The notes below the pieces were generated by a model. It ran no database searches. It was not told the origin of the DNA and worked only from the letters and a program-made list of their open reading frames with translations. The translations under genes and the position numbers were made by a program. From NCBI RefSeq assembly GCF_000208745.1, contig NC_030851.1, forward strand, positions 25,065,405 to 25,129,404: DNA of 64,000 nt, read 5' to 3'. This document shows positions 11,815-22,906 of this stretch, piece by piece. Every line of letters starts with the position of its first letter. Within the stretch, counting starts at the first letter, position 1. Origin of the DNA: Theobroma cacao (lineage: Eukaryota > Streptophyta > Magnoliopsida > Malvales > Malvaceae).

Positions 11815-12385
11815 TTATTGAATTTTATTAAGTTTTATTTAATTAATATTGCTAATGAACTTACTAATTTTTTTACAATTTTGTAGACAATGGGTCAAAA
11901 ATTCCAAATCAAAATAAATTTATCAAAAAATAATTTATATACTACATGAAAAAATAAAAAATTTTGTTCTATAATTTAAAATTTTATTAAAAAAATCAAA
12001 ACTTAAACTACTCTACTCCCACTCTTAAGACTCTCATTGACATTTCCTCTTTTTGGTTCTTGGTTGCATTGTTGACTCTCCTTTTTTAAAAATTCAAGTC
12101 TTATATCGAATGAGTGGCGAAATGAATGAATGATTGTTTGGTGATATATATTGAAAAAAATATATTCAATAATATTTTTATTGATGCTATCATACACCGT
12201 TATCAAAATATAAAAAATCATCGTGACAATTATAATTATTTTAGATATTTTTACTTTAAAATGTTAAATAAATATACTAAATTTATATTTTGTAATTTAA
12301 TATTAAAATAAATTTTGATATATTTATATTTTTAATAATTATTATTATTATTATTTTAATTATCATACCATTCATAAAAATTTTT
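11815..12385. other. AT-rich intergenic DNA
   Basis: No gene supported. It contains an (ATT)n tract at about 12338-12357. Short overlapping ORFs on both strands (12003-12311) show no recognisable motif. Confidence 0.5.
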
Positions 12386-13497
12386 GAATCCACCCAGTGT
12401 GGTCACAAGCAATGGGCAGTGCAGCTTTGTCAAACATGTACGAAACATAACTGTAGTTTATGTTTTGTTGTCTAGAGTGTACTGTAGAGTTTAGGAGAAA
12501 ACTTTCAATTCAATCAGCCCATGGACTCTTTATTCAAAGGGTTCATACTCTCAATCGTTTCTTTGTTTTCAGCTGTTCTTTTTTCAAAGATTCAGAGTCC
12601 CTCCCTCTCAGCTCTAAGTCAAGTCAGAATGGAGAAAATTTCGAATCAACAGTAAATTGACAACTAGGTTGAAAATATTTAGGTACCATCACCTTTATTT
12701 ACAAACCTCTCTATCTTGGCTTTGAACCCTGCTCCGTCAATGGGTGTAAACCTTGACTCCGCCATGCTCTGGGACACTCTGGAGAAGTAGGAAAGGAGGA
12801 TGGCTATGTGGGATGAGAGGGAAGCAAAAAGTCCAGCAAACCGCGGCAAAAATCATGACTAAATTGTTAACGACGAACAAACCGCCATGGAGACGCATGA
12901 AAACGTTTATTTTTCTTCTACCCCGTTCCCTACTCCTCCCAAAAGTTGCCACTGAGATAGAGAAATAAAGCAAAGTAATGGTGGGAAATTCAACGTGCTT
13001 TTCAACCTTGAGAAACGACCATTTCCACAAGGTTGACTTGTCTGTTTCTTTATGGGCCGCAATCTGAACCTTCCCCCCTCATAGATGCCTTACACTTTTC
13101 TCTCTTTCACGCCATTTATTTATTTATTTTTAAATTTTCCCCACCCAAAATGAGTCTTAAGTCTCTGTAGACCTTTTTCCTCTTTATCTTGTCATTAACT
13201 GGAATTGCCACTAAGCACCGTATAGCGGACGACTTTGAGATCGCTCGGCTATCATCCATACTTCCTGGACGTTTCAAACTCATAAGCCAATTCTTTCCAG
13301 TACTGAACTGCTGGTCAGTGGAGAGGAGATTGAGCGAATTGTACACACCCACCAATCAAAAAAGACTTCCCTATGTGCACATTACATGTGTAATTTAATA
13401 TACCTGGATACGCTAACCCCACTTTCCTTGTCTTTTCAATCCCATTTCGTCAAGTCTTTTATTTCCACTGCTCAATTCCCTAGATACGGTGTTTTAC
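12386..13497 (+). promoter_or_regulatory. upstream region of LRK10-like gene A
   Basis: This 1.1-kb interval is less AT-rich than its surroundings and holds several short overlapping ORFs on both strands that look like chance frames. It leads into the TATA box at 13498. No defined cis-element could be supported beyond that. Confidence 0.35.
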
Positions 13498-13504
13498 TAT
13501 ATAA
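13498..13504 (+). promoter_or_regulatory. TATA box of gene A
   Basis: TATATAA within ACTATATAAGAAAAG, about 110 bp upstream of the proposed ATG at 13614. This is a normal spacing for a plant TATA box with a leader of about 80 nt. Confidence 0.6.
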
Positions 13505-13613
13505 GAAAAGCTGAACCTGCACCAACGAGCCAAGGGTTATAGGTTGATTTGGTTATTTGTTCGCAAGTGAGAGAATTTGGCTCTGTTTCTATTCTTCATT
13601 TGGGTATCTTCGG

Positions 13614-16600
13614 ATGGCAGCTGTATCCTTGTTGGTTTTGATTGTTCTCTCGCAATTTGTTCTTCTTCACTTCGCTGGCGCTGAAGAAGAAAACAGTTAC
13701 CAGCATCGCCGGGATTGCCCAACCTTCCCTTGCGGAAAACTTGGTGAGATTGGATTCCCTTATACTCCAAGGGATCGCCCTGAGTGTGGGTTGTTTGTAG
13801 TTGGAGGTTGTGAGGGAAACATTCAGAAGGTCCAGCTAAAACAGGGAGAGCGATGGTATCAAGTTGATTCAATCTCCCAAGCTGGCACCGTCACCATTTA
13901 TGACGAAGTGCTCGCGAAGCAGTTAGAAACCAAGGATTGTGAATCCTTGAAGAATTTGAGTTTGAGTTTTCCCAATCTACCTTATGTCACTTTCCAAATC
14001 CTTTCCAATCTAACCTTGTGCAAATGCAATAGCCCTTTGAATACTAGCAAAATGCAAGAATTCAGTTACGCAAAATGCAAGAATTCCACTATATACTATA
14101 GTCAACCGCAGGGAATGCCAAAGCCACCAGACGAAGATCAATATGATCGATTGTCGAGCCTGTGTAATTGTCCAATTATTGAGCTCCCTTTTACCCATCT
14201 TCCACCTGACAAGAAACATAATAGTCACTTGTTTCGCATGTTAACTGCCAAAGTAACTGTCGGAGTTACCGTATCCCGTAAGTGTCGGAAGTGTCATTAC
14301 AGAGGCGGTCAATGTCTAGTTAAGAAGCAAAGATTTCATTGTAGCAAAGGTATATGTCAAAATTTATGTACTCCACTCCTTGTTGCTTTTTCGCATTACA
14401 GAGGCTGCTGTTTTTTTTTTTTCCTTCTCTGATTATTATTTTTAATAATAATAAAAATATTGCACACGTGGCACAATCCAGTTGCTCCCTCATACCGAGA
14501 TATTTACCTTAACACGTAAACTTTTTTCAAAACATAAACTAGCTTCACTCAATGAAGTGTTTCATCCCTCCAGTGAGTGAAGTTGCTTCTGTTTTTGTTG
14601 TGTTTGCTCTGTTCTTGCTTATGGAAACTCTTGTTTTTGTTGTTCTCTCCATAGTTGGGCTACTTCACATTCCCTTTTACTCAAAGGGTTGTCTTTACTC
14701 GATGAATGTAACAAAAAGTCAAGGAGATCTAACTAGAGAAAGGAGGAAGATGGTATCAGTCTAAACAAATCTCTCAACCTAACACCATTACTCTTTATGA
14801 CAAACTGCTTACATTGCAGTTAAAACCCAAGGATTTTGAATCCTTTTACAATTTGAGTCTTCCCAACCTTGCATTTATTTCTTTCCTTGACTTTCCAAAG
14901 CCTAACCATGTTCAAATGCAACACCACTACAAAAACTAGTCTCTTCAAAGGATTTTAAGACGCACGATCGTTTTAGGACTAAAATCAATCCTCCACTTAA
15001 GCAATGGCCGACCCTTCCTAATTGTTCAACTCTTGAGCAGCCTTTAATCAATCCCCCACTTGCACGTAACAAGAGCAATGATTTTTCCAACTACTAACTG
15101 CTAATTTAGCTATTTAAGTGTGCGTATATATCCCGTGGTTGTTGGCCACCATTCTACGATTTTTACAGACAGAAAATATAATATATTTATACAAATATAT
15201 ATATTTATATATAGATATATATATATAGATATATATATATAGATATATATAGATATATATATATATATTTGTCACAGATCCCTTAGCAACAAAAGATGAT
15301 GTTGGACTTATGAGTAAAGGCCTTCCTCCACCTAATAAGCTTGCCATTTGAGTTGGAAGTGCAGGCTCATGACAAGTGATATCAAAGCTTACTCTTCATT
15401 GATGTAGGACCCCCACATGAGAGATACCTAATAAACATTTCTTTTGCATTAGAAGTGTGAGCCCGTGAGCCATATACACAGGCAATATGACAAATAAGAC
15501 CAAATGTAATTGTTCAAAATGCCAAATAGACAAAGAATAATGCCCATATTTTTAATTTGAATAGACCCCAGAATTAACTACAAAATACTTATTACTCAAT
15601 CCTTCAAATATCCAGACCAACATGACTTCTAGACCAAGAAACTGAATTAGCAGACACAACTTTGCACATACTTAGTCTGCTAGGAAGTCATATTCAAAAA
15701 CGAATAAATGAAGACAAGATTTATGAAGGGAAAAGATCTCTCTGAATCCACTCTTAGTTAAATGTCAAACATATTCTTAAATTCTTGTGAACTATTAAAC
15801 CATAATCAAAACTTTAAATGNATGGCTGAGAAATATAATTTTCTTCATGCCATATTTGTTATTTCTTTGCTGACACTAGTTTTTTGCAACTTCAATTGCA
15901 GGGCATAACAACTTAGGATTAAAGTTGGGTCTTGGTAATATATCCTTCTTGAATTCTCAATTTTATTTTTCACATTTATTATATGTATATTTATATATAT
16001 ATCTATGTATTTCCTATGCTTTTTTTATACCTGTTTGTCAAATTTTACTTTTTTTTTCAAAATTTGAGACGCAATCAATATACAAAAAAAAATTAAAATT
16101 CAGTGTGACGGTTTTAAAAGAAATTATAAATTTTATATCGATTGTGTATTAGAGTGAAACTAGGTATTTAATCGTTTACACCGTCTTCAACCTATGTCAG
16201 AATCAACTCTAAAGTACTAGTGATGTGAATCATAAATATCAAATCAACTATCTACTAGAATGAGATTGAATATTTAACTGTTCATACCATTTACCTTGCG
16301 TGGAGAAACAAAAAATTTCTTATAGGTTGGTATAGGTTGATGTGGATCAGAACACTCGGTCACATAACATGATATTTTCCTGGCTCCCTGCTCCTCAACT
16401 GTAAATATGTCTCGTAGTTGTTGCACTGTCGTTGTCTCATAGTTTTCCCACTCCTTTTCTTGGAGCCTTGGCTTCTGGAATCGGAGTATGGATTATTTTA
16501 GCCATATGCTTCAGAATAAAATGCTCATCAAGGGATAGAATGTTTTTTGTTAGGAAAAAACAAGATCATCAAAAAATTGAAGCACTTTTAAAGGAATACG

Positions 16601-17538
16601 GATCCTTTGCTCCAAAAAGATATACTTATTCAGACATTAAGAAAATGACCAACTCATTTAGAAAAAAACTGGGACAAGGAGGCTATGGAGGTGTGTATAA
16701 AGGTGAGCTACTTGATGGTCGCCTTGTGGCAGTCAAGGTATTAGACGAATCAAAAGGTAATGGTGAAGAATTCATTAATGAGGTGGCAAGCATTAGCAGG
16801 ACTTCTCACATTAACATAGTCACTCTTTTGGGCTTTTGTTTTGAGGGTAGGAAGAGGGCTTTAATCTATGAGTTTGTGCCGAATGGATCTCTGGAGAAGT
16901 TCATATATCAAAACAATCCACTGGAGGAGGATCGCCAATTGGAATGGGAAACTCTATACCAAATTGCTCTTGGCATAGGGAGAGGGTTAGAGTATTTGCA
17001 TCGTGGTTGCAATACCCGGATTTTACATTTCGATATAAAACCTCACAACATTCTCCTAGACAATAACTTCTGCCCAAAGATATCTGATTTTGGGTTAGCT
17101 AAATTGTGCCCTAGAAACGAGAGCATCATATCAATGACAGGTGCAAGAGGAACAGCGGGATACATTGCTCCAGAAGTATTTTGTAGAGCTTTTGGAGGAG
17201 TGTCTCACAAGTCTGATGTTTATAGTTTCGGAATGATGGTATTAGAGATGGTTGGAGGGAGAAGGAACATCAATGTTGAAGCTGATCGTACTAGTGATAT
17301 ATATTTTCCACGTTGGATTTCCCAACGCCTTGAATCGGAAGAAGAACTTAAATTATGGGGCATTACGCGCGAGGATGACAAACAACAAGCAACTAAGATG
17401 ATACTACTGAGTTTGTGGTGCATACAAACTGATCCTTCGAACCGACCGCAAATGAGTAGAGTGTTGGAGATGTTGGAAGGAAGCCTTGAGTCCTTGAGCA
17501 TTCCACCGAAGCCCTTCCTGTCATCTCCTCCAAGATGA
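13614..17538 (+). CDS. LRK10-like receptor-like protein kinase (gene A), 3 exons
   Basis: Proposed exons are 13614-14349, 15902-15934 and 16418-17538 (phase 1 at both introns, about 629 aa). The start at 13614 is preferred over the in-frame ATG at 13557 because it opens directly with a signal peptide (residues 1-23, [15 protein letters not shown]...). The ectodomain has the galacturonan-binding WAK-type cysteine pattern (C35, C40, C58, C66) and a [11 protein letters not shown] motif near its end. A 33-bp exon encodes [11 protein letters not shown]. One membrane helix lies at about 272-288. The Ser/Thr kinase shows GQGGYG (342-347), the ATP lysine in VAVK (363), HFDIKPHN (460-467) and DFG (480-482). 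HFD replaces HRD, so it is a non-RD kinase, usual in this family. The role is plasma-membrane signalling, with relatives linked to rust resistance and ABA responses. The exon 3 acceptor at 16416-16417 is my best in-frame choice but not certain. Intron 1 contains a relic exon and an N. Confidence 0.88.
14552..15115 (+). pseudogene. decayed LRK10-like ectodomain exon inside intron 1 of gene A
   Basis: From about 14667 the sequence follows exon 1 of genes A and B: a CATTCCC.TTTACTCAAAGGG match, a deletion of about 18 bp, GAATGTAACAAAAAGT (B: GGTTGTAACAAAACAGT), GGAGGAAGATGGTATCAG (coding GGRWYQ), CAACCTAACACCATTACTCT, CTTTATGACAAACTGCTTAC and CCAAGGATTTTGAATCCTTT. Past 14764 the original frame is broken. 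Matching stretches continue through the CTAACC.TGTTCAAATGCAA block to a CCTAATTGTTCAACTCTTGA block near 15020. It is closer to gene B than to gene A at several sites. It is a non-coding relic of a tandem copy. Confidence 0.8.
15176..15270. repeat. (AT)n / (GATA) microsatellite
   Basis: Almost pure TATATA interrupted by GATATATA units, in intron 1 of gene A. The - strand ORF through it is low-complexity translation and is not a gene. Confidence 0.9.
15821..15821. other. ambiguous base N in intron 1 of gene A
   Basis: A single N separates ...AACTTTAAATG from ATGGCTGAGAAATATA. Another N in this window (29194) marks an unmerged contig overlap, so this may also be a join of unknown size. No duplicated flank was seen here. 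Confidence 0.6.
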
Positions 17539-19433
17539 ACTAGTTGAAGAAGGGCTAACAGTAGTGCTTGCGGCAAGTTAAGCAGGAGGAATTATGTAAT
17601 TAGACTTGCTAGATTAAAGGAAGCATGTAACTTAAGTAATGCTCTCTGTTCCTTATAAAAACTAGTTTAGTTTATGCACGTCTAATTTTTTATATTTAAA
17701 AAAATTAGTAATTATAATTATAAACAGCAACTAATTTTGATTTTAATTCAATGTATAATTTAGAGCTTGTTTACTCAAGAACTGTTTTAATTAAATATAA
17801 TAATGTCATACAATTAAAGTTTATTGAGACTTAATTATGTAAAATAAATATTTTTGTTGAGTTTTTTTGGGCACTTTTTTTACTTTGTTTTTAGGCATAG
17901 CATACATGTCATTATGTAAAATTACTATTTTTGTTTTGAGTTTTCTTCGGTACTTTTTTTTTATTTTGTTTTTAGGCATAGGATACATGTCATGGATCCA
18001 TGTTTCCAATTTAAATAGGTGGAGGAAGGCACATATTTGTATACCTAATATCCACTCCATCTCTTAATGATATAAGATGCGTAACATTCTACTTTACCCC
18101 ACCTCATCTCTTACTGATGTGGTGTCTGTGATATACATCTCTTACATTCTCTTTACTCACTCTTATTAATATTTAATCATAGAGAAGAGGCACCCTTATA
18201 CTGATCCGGGTCTAACTCAATCATTGTATCTCTCATAGGCCCTACATAAATGAAGATTTAGATATGCTTTAATACCATTTGTTATGGATCTGCATTTTCA
18301 ATCCAAAAGAGATGTTTCATAGGTGATGGAAGACTTATTTTCATATACTCAAGATCTACCTTATTTCTTACTAATGCAAAATCCGTAACACACACATAAT
18401 AATTTTACCTATTTTAAATTAGACAATATTTTCTTTTAGTTTATATATATATCAAACCATTGCAACAAATTGAAATTTCTATTTAGTGTTGATCTTCAAT
18501 AAGAATAAAATTCTTATTCAACTGTTCTTTGTTTTTTTTGCAGGGAGGGTTATAGAACTAGATTGACAGTGGATGGCTAGACTCCATCCTCTTTACGCTT
18601 TCCTCACCCCTGTTTCTCTCTCTCCTTCTTTTATCATGAAATAAGATGAACCAGGACTGAAATCACATTCTGATGGTTGAATTATTCAGCCCCTTTTCTA
18701 TCAATCCTTGACTTCATAACAGCAAAGGCATGTTCAAATAATTATTTCTAACTTTATTTGGTGAATTCAACGTATCGTGTGGAGGCTAAATATCTACGTT
18801 TTTTTAACAATTTTTATTTTCAATTTTTACACAAATTTTTTGTAAGTACAAAATTTGAATCCTTCATCTTTTAATTTTTATTAAAACTTTAGTCATTTAA
18901 TCAAACAATTATTAATTGATTATAAATAAAAGATAAAACAATTATATTTCAAAGATAATTATATATGAAAGACAATTATATGTAAAAGTTAATTAATATT
19001 TTAATTATGTATAATTGTAATTTTGTAATATTCATTTATAAATAATTCGATTTACTAGAATGAAAAAAAAAACATTTTTAATAAAAAATCATTCAATGCA
19101 ATTATAATTTTTACATATTTACAAATAAATAAATCTAATTAACATTAATAATAAAAAATTTAAAAAATATAATTAATGACCAAAAGAAGCATTCTCGCTG
19201 AATGCAATTATTGTTTTCTATTCTCTTTTTTTTTTCAATTTTTATTAAGTTTTGAAGGATAAATAAAAATATATTGAATTGCCATGTCTGATACGTTTCA
19301 GTCAATTTGGCCCGTCTCCTATCCCATCGTGATGACTACTCAAATGAAGTCGTCTTTGATCAACTTAAAACTTGAAAGCAATGCCTATATCTGGGTTGTT
19401 TTTGTTCATAGTTATGAATCGGGAAGCAAACCC
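17539..19433. other. intergenic DNA between LRK10L genes A and B, with degenerate repeats
   Basis: Holds an 81-bp tandem pair (TTTTTAGGCATAGCATACATG at about 17889, again with one change at about 17970). A diverged direct-repeat pair begins ATGGATCCATGTTTCCAAT (17993) and ATGGATCTGCATTTTCAAT (18285) and ends GCGTAACA/CCGTAACA. From 18780 to 19260 the DNA is AT-rich with no ORF of note. No terminal signals define the direct repeats as a specific element. Confidence 0.5.
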
Positions 19434-20489
19434 ATGGCTGTTGTATCCATTTTATTTGTCTTTCTTCTCTCCCGTCTTCTGCTACTCCACTTGGCTGAAG
19501 CAGAGAACAGACTCCGCCCGGATTGCCCAGCTTTTGATTGTGGAAACTTTGGCAACATTAGTTTCCCTTTCACTAAGAGCGAAAGGCCTGAATGTGGGTT
19601 GTGCCTAGTTGATGGTTGTAACAAAACAGTTGCCAAGATCCAACTGGAGAAAGGAGGAAGATGGTACCAACTTAAACAGATCAACCAAGGCAACACCGTC
19701 ACTGTTTACGATCAAGAGCTAGGAAAGCAGCTACAATCCAAGGATTGTGAAGCCTTAAGCATGTGGAGTCTGCCGAACCATCCCCTTATCTCTTTCCATT
19801 TCTTTCCCAACCTAACTTTGCTCAAATGCAATGCCACCCTCTTTACTAGCTTCCCAGAAGAAATCAATCAAACTCGCTGCAATGACTATAATTTATACTA
19901 TCCAGTCGAAGATGAACCATCACGGAGTTGGCTTCTTTATTGTTCTATTTCTCAACTCCCAGTTACCATGTCTCAACAAGGCAATGATTCCCAAAGTGAT
20001 AAGTACCTATTTAAGCTAGTGACTGCAGAATTTTCGGTTGAATTGCGGGTAGTGAAAGATTGTGGCGACTGTCACTACAAGGGAGGACAATGTCTGGTTA
20101 ACGACAAGCAAGAGTTTTACTGTGGCAATGGTACATATGGAAATCATTCTCTGGAGATAGTTATAGACCTAGTTTGATCATAAATTCTTTCTAGTCAACT
20201 GAATCTTACATTCTTTGTATTGCAGAGAACAAGAGTAACTTGGGATTGAAGCTGGGACTTGGTAATTAATTAATATATCTCTCAAACTATTCATTTTTTT
20301 TTTATGTTAAATCTCAGATGATTTTACACACACTGTATGGTTTCTTTCTTTCTTTGTTAGTCAAATTAATTCCTTCCTGTTTCTGTAGGAATCGGAAGCT
20401 TGCTCCTGCTGACATTGATAATCTTCTCAATATACTTGAGGAGACATTTACTCAAGCAGAATGAACAATTCTCACATATACAGTTATGA
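19434..20489 (+). CDS. kinase-less LRK10-like receptor-like protein (gene B), 3 exons
   Basis: Exons 19434-20130, 20226-20261 and 20389-20489 join in frame (phase 1 both times) to about 277 aa. The start at 19434 opens a signal peptide (MAVVSILFVFLLSRLLLLHL); an in-frame ATG at 19284 would bury it. The ectodomain keeps the family cysteines (PDCPAFDCGNFGNISFPF, RPECGLCLVDGC) and a CGDCHYKGGQC motif. Exon 2 encodes the conserved NLGLKLGLG linker. Exon 3 encodes a membrane helix (about 246-261, IGSLLLLTLIIFSIYL) and then only RRHLLKQNEQFSHIQL before TGA. In genes A and C the same exon runs on into the kinase; no kinase remnant was seen downstream. Introns are 95 and 127 bp with canonical GT/AG. 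It could act as a co-receptor or decoy, or be an expressed truncation; both are inference. Confidence 0.75.
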
Positions 20490-20664
20490 CAAGTTCTTAC
20501 CAGTAATTACAACAATTTATAATTGTCTTGCCACTCATCTTATATTAAATTACCGCAATACAAATATCTATAATTACAGTTTTTCCCCTTTTTCTCAATT
20601 TTTTTTTGTTTAGATCCAATTTGGTTAGTATCAAATTCACTAGATTCCAGCTCTCTTTGCTTTT

Positions 20665-21010
20665 TAATTTTTATATATAATATTTAAAAATATTTATTCT
20701 TTTATTATGATCAATCAAATTCTTTTATTTTTATTTTAAATAAAATAAACTCTAATAACTTATGATTATTATCATTTTATATTATATGAAGTTGACGTGA
20801 CATGCTTACACGTCATAATAGATAATAACACAGCACGCTAATATATGATTATATGACAATTTCAAGCTCTATGCTAACACCACATTGATATAAAATAACA
20901 AGTTATATTTTAAATAATGATAATTAATCTATTGTTAAATCCTTAAGATTTATTTGATTCAAAATGAAAATACTAGAATTTATTTAAATTTTTTTAAAAT
21001 AATTTAAACT
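20665..21010. mobile_element. foldback MITE, third copy
   Basis: Inverted arms related to 7685-8122. The left arm has ATTTATTCTTTTATTATGAT and TTTTTATTTTAAATAAAATA; the right arm carries the reverse-complement pattern (CCTTAAGATTTATTTGATTC, AAAATGAAAATACTAGAATT). The centre has CATGCTTACACGTCATAATA. No ORF. Confidence 0.55.
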
Positions 21011-22906
21011 TTTTTTTTCAAACATTATAGTTAATATTTTATTACTGCAAGTAAAAAACAAATAATATTCTTAAATAACTAAATTTTAAAATTGTAACTG
21101 TTATTGGAGAACAAAATTTATGATTTTACTTTATATAAAATAATTATGTTAAAATTAGTATGAAATTTTAGTTTAGTTATTCATTTTTAAACAATTTTGA
21201 TTTTAAGTCTTACTATTTGCTTTTGCTTTTTACAACAACTTAAAGGAGCCTTAAATAATCCTTGTCAAGGATTATATGCAAAGGCAGCGGAAGAAATACA
21301 GAAGATCCAAAACCAAATTAACAAAAAAACAAAGCATTACAAGATTGCTTATTGTCAAGGCAGAAGCTTATCAACAATGAGAACTCTACATTCTAAGCCA
21401 GAAGATTCCAGAAAGCATTGCTTCTTTTCTGTTAAACACGTACCTGGCATTTTTCTCCTTCAAAAAAATCATTAACATGAGCTGCCCAAGCTAATTTCAG
21501 TAGCATAACTAGGAAGGCTTTTCCTTTTAAGGCTTGATACCACAGTGAAATTTCATCAAAGTTTTGCAGCATAGTAAGCAATAATAAGAACTCCAGACTG
21601 AAACAAAATCAGAAGTAAAAGATATTCTACTTCCATAACCAATAATCTCAAGAAGCAAACATTCCAAAAAAGTTAATAATAGGAAGTCGTGAACAGGGGA
21701 AAGATAACATGAAAAAAGCAATGAAAAGAGACTACCAGATCTGTTAACTGCTATATATCTACTCAAACCAATAGTAATTAGACTTGATAGAAAGATATAT
21801 GTTTCAAGTAAATAGATTGGGAAGGGTATGTTCTAACAAAGTGACTACAAGCTGGCCTTATAAGAAAAGAGAAAAGGCATTCATTTTGACCTTGATTTTT
21901 GCAGTGAAGAAAAGTTTTTGTTCATACATAAGAGAATTATCCTATAAAATTGGGGTGGAATTTTTTAACTACACAATGAATTTAGAAGGTTGCAAAATCT
22001 CCATAATCTATTATTAATGAAATAAATAATTTAACATAATTACTAAATAAACATGTGCAAACCCTAAAAACATGCTTGTAGAATAAAAAACTCCACCACC
22101 AGTGTTTACGATAATACTCATTCGTATATAGATGCCATCTAGATTCTCTACCTTTTTTGTTTCGTAGTTCTAAATTTTCTACCTTTATGGAACAGGATAA
22201 CTGCAACTGCCAATACACAAATGAGGTGCTCCTGAATCCAGACAGTAAAAAAATTTGGATGACATTGCTGAGTAAAGGATCAAAGTACAAGCAATTGAAA
22301 CATGTAGTTATGGAGTTTTTATAAATAAGCGACATAATGATTGAAAACAGTAGTGTTTTTTAAATTAATCTACTAAGTGTATGGTTATTGCGGTGGGAGG
22401 GAGAGGGGGAGGTAAAATAAATACAGGGGGATTTAACCCTGCCTGCCATAAATGGGTAACGGATGGGTTGGGCATTCAACTAATATTTAAGTAGGTCATA
22501 AACAAGTAAATTAATAACTATGATTCAACCCATCTATGATCCACCTCCACCTGCCCATTTGACAACCTTTAAAGTTGTTTCAAAGATATAGTACTGAGAT
22601 AGAACAATGATTTTTTTTTTCTTTCTTTTTGCTTTCAATTGTTTACTGATTGCTAACAAAATAGTACTCAATAAGAACAAATTCGTTTGAATTAGGATCA
22701 ATCAAGGCTAGCTATCAAACTCAAGAAGGTTGTCTTTGGGGAAAATATTAATTATTTTTGTTTTCTTCTCCTTGTTGCTGTTATAAGGACAGGCATGCGA
22801 AAAGACAATGTGATGAATGCAAAATTTTGAACAAAACACAATATTACCTAGGAGCAGCATCATTTTGATCAAAATCACTTACAAAACTTATTACCTAACT
22901 GCAGAA
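21011..22906. other. intergenic DNA downstream of the PPR gene
   Basis: No gene supported. Short ORFs on both strands (21197-21475, 21527-21766, 21784-22017, 21982-22335) show no recognisable domain. The part nearest 22907 may hold the 3' UTR of the PPR gene on the - strand. A G-rich run GGGAGGGAGAGGGGGAGG lies near 22395. Confidence 0.4.

Noticed and set aside
12386..13398. Possible small genes upstream of gene A
   Set aside because: Overlapping frames on opposite strands, no motif, and the position fits the promoter of gene A.
14924..14936. CCACTACAAAAAC in intron 1 of gene A, like a CACTA terminus
   Set aside because: It aligns with the ectodomain exon of gene B (CAAATGCAATGCCACC region) as part of the ghost exon. 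No subterminal repeats or partner end are nearby.
15114..15347. 77-aa ORF on the - strand
   Set aside because: Mainly IYIYIY from an (AT)n microsatellite.
21197..21475. 92-aa ORF with a KAAEEIQKIQNQINKKTK stretch
   Set aside because: Isolated, no family recognised, no splice partners. More likely chance or untranslated sequence.
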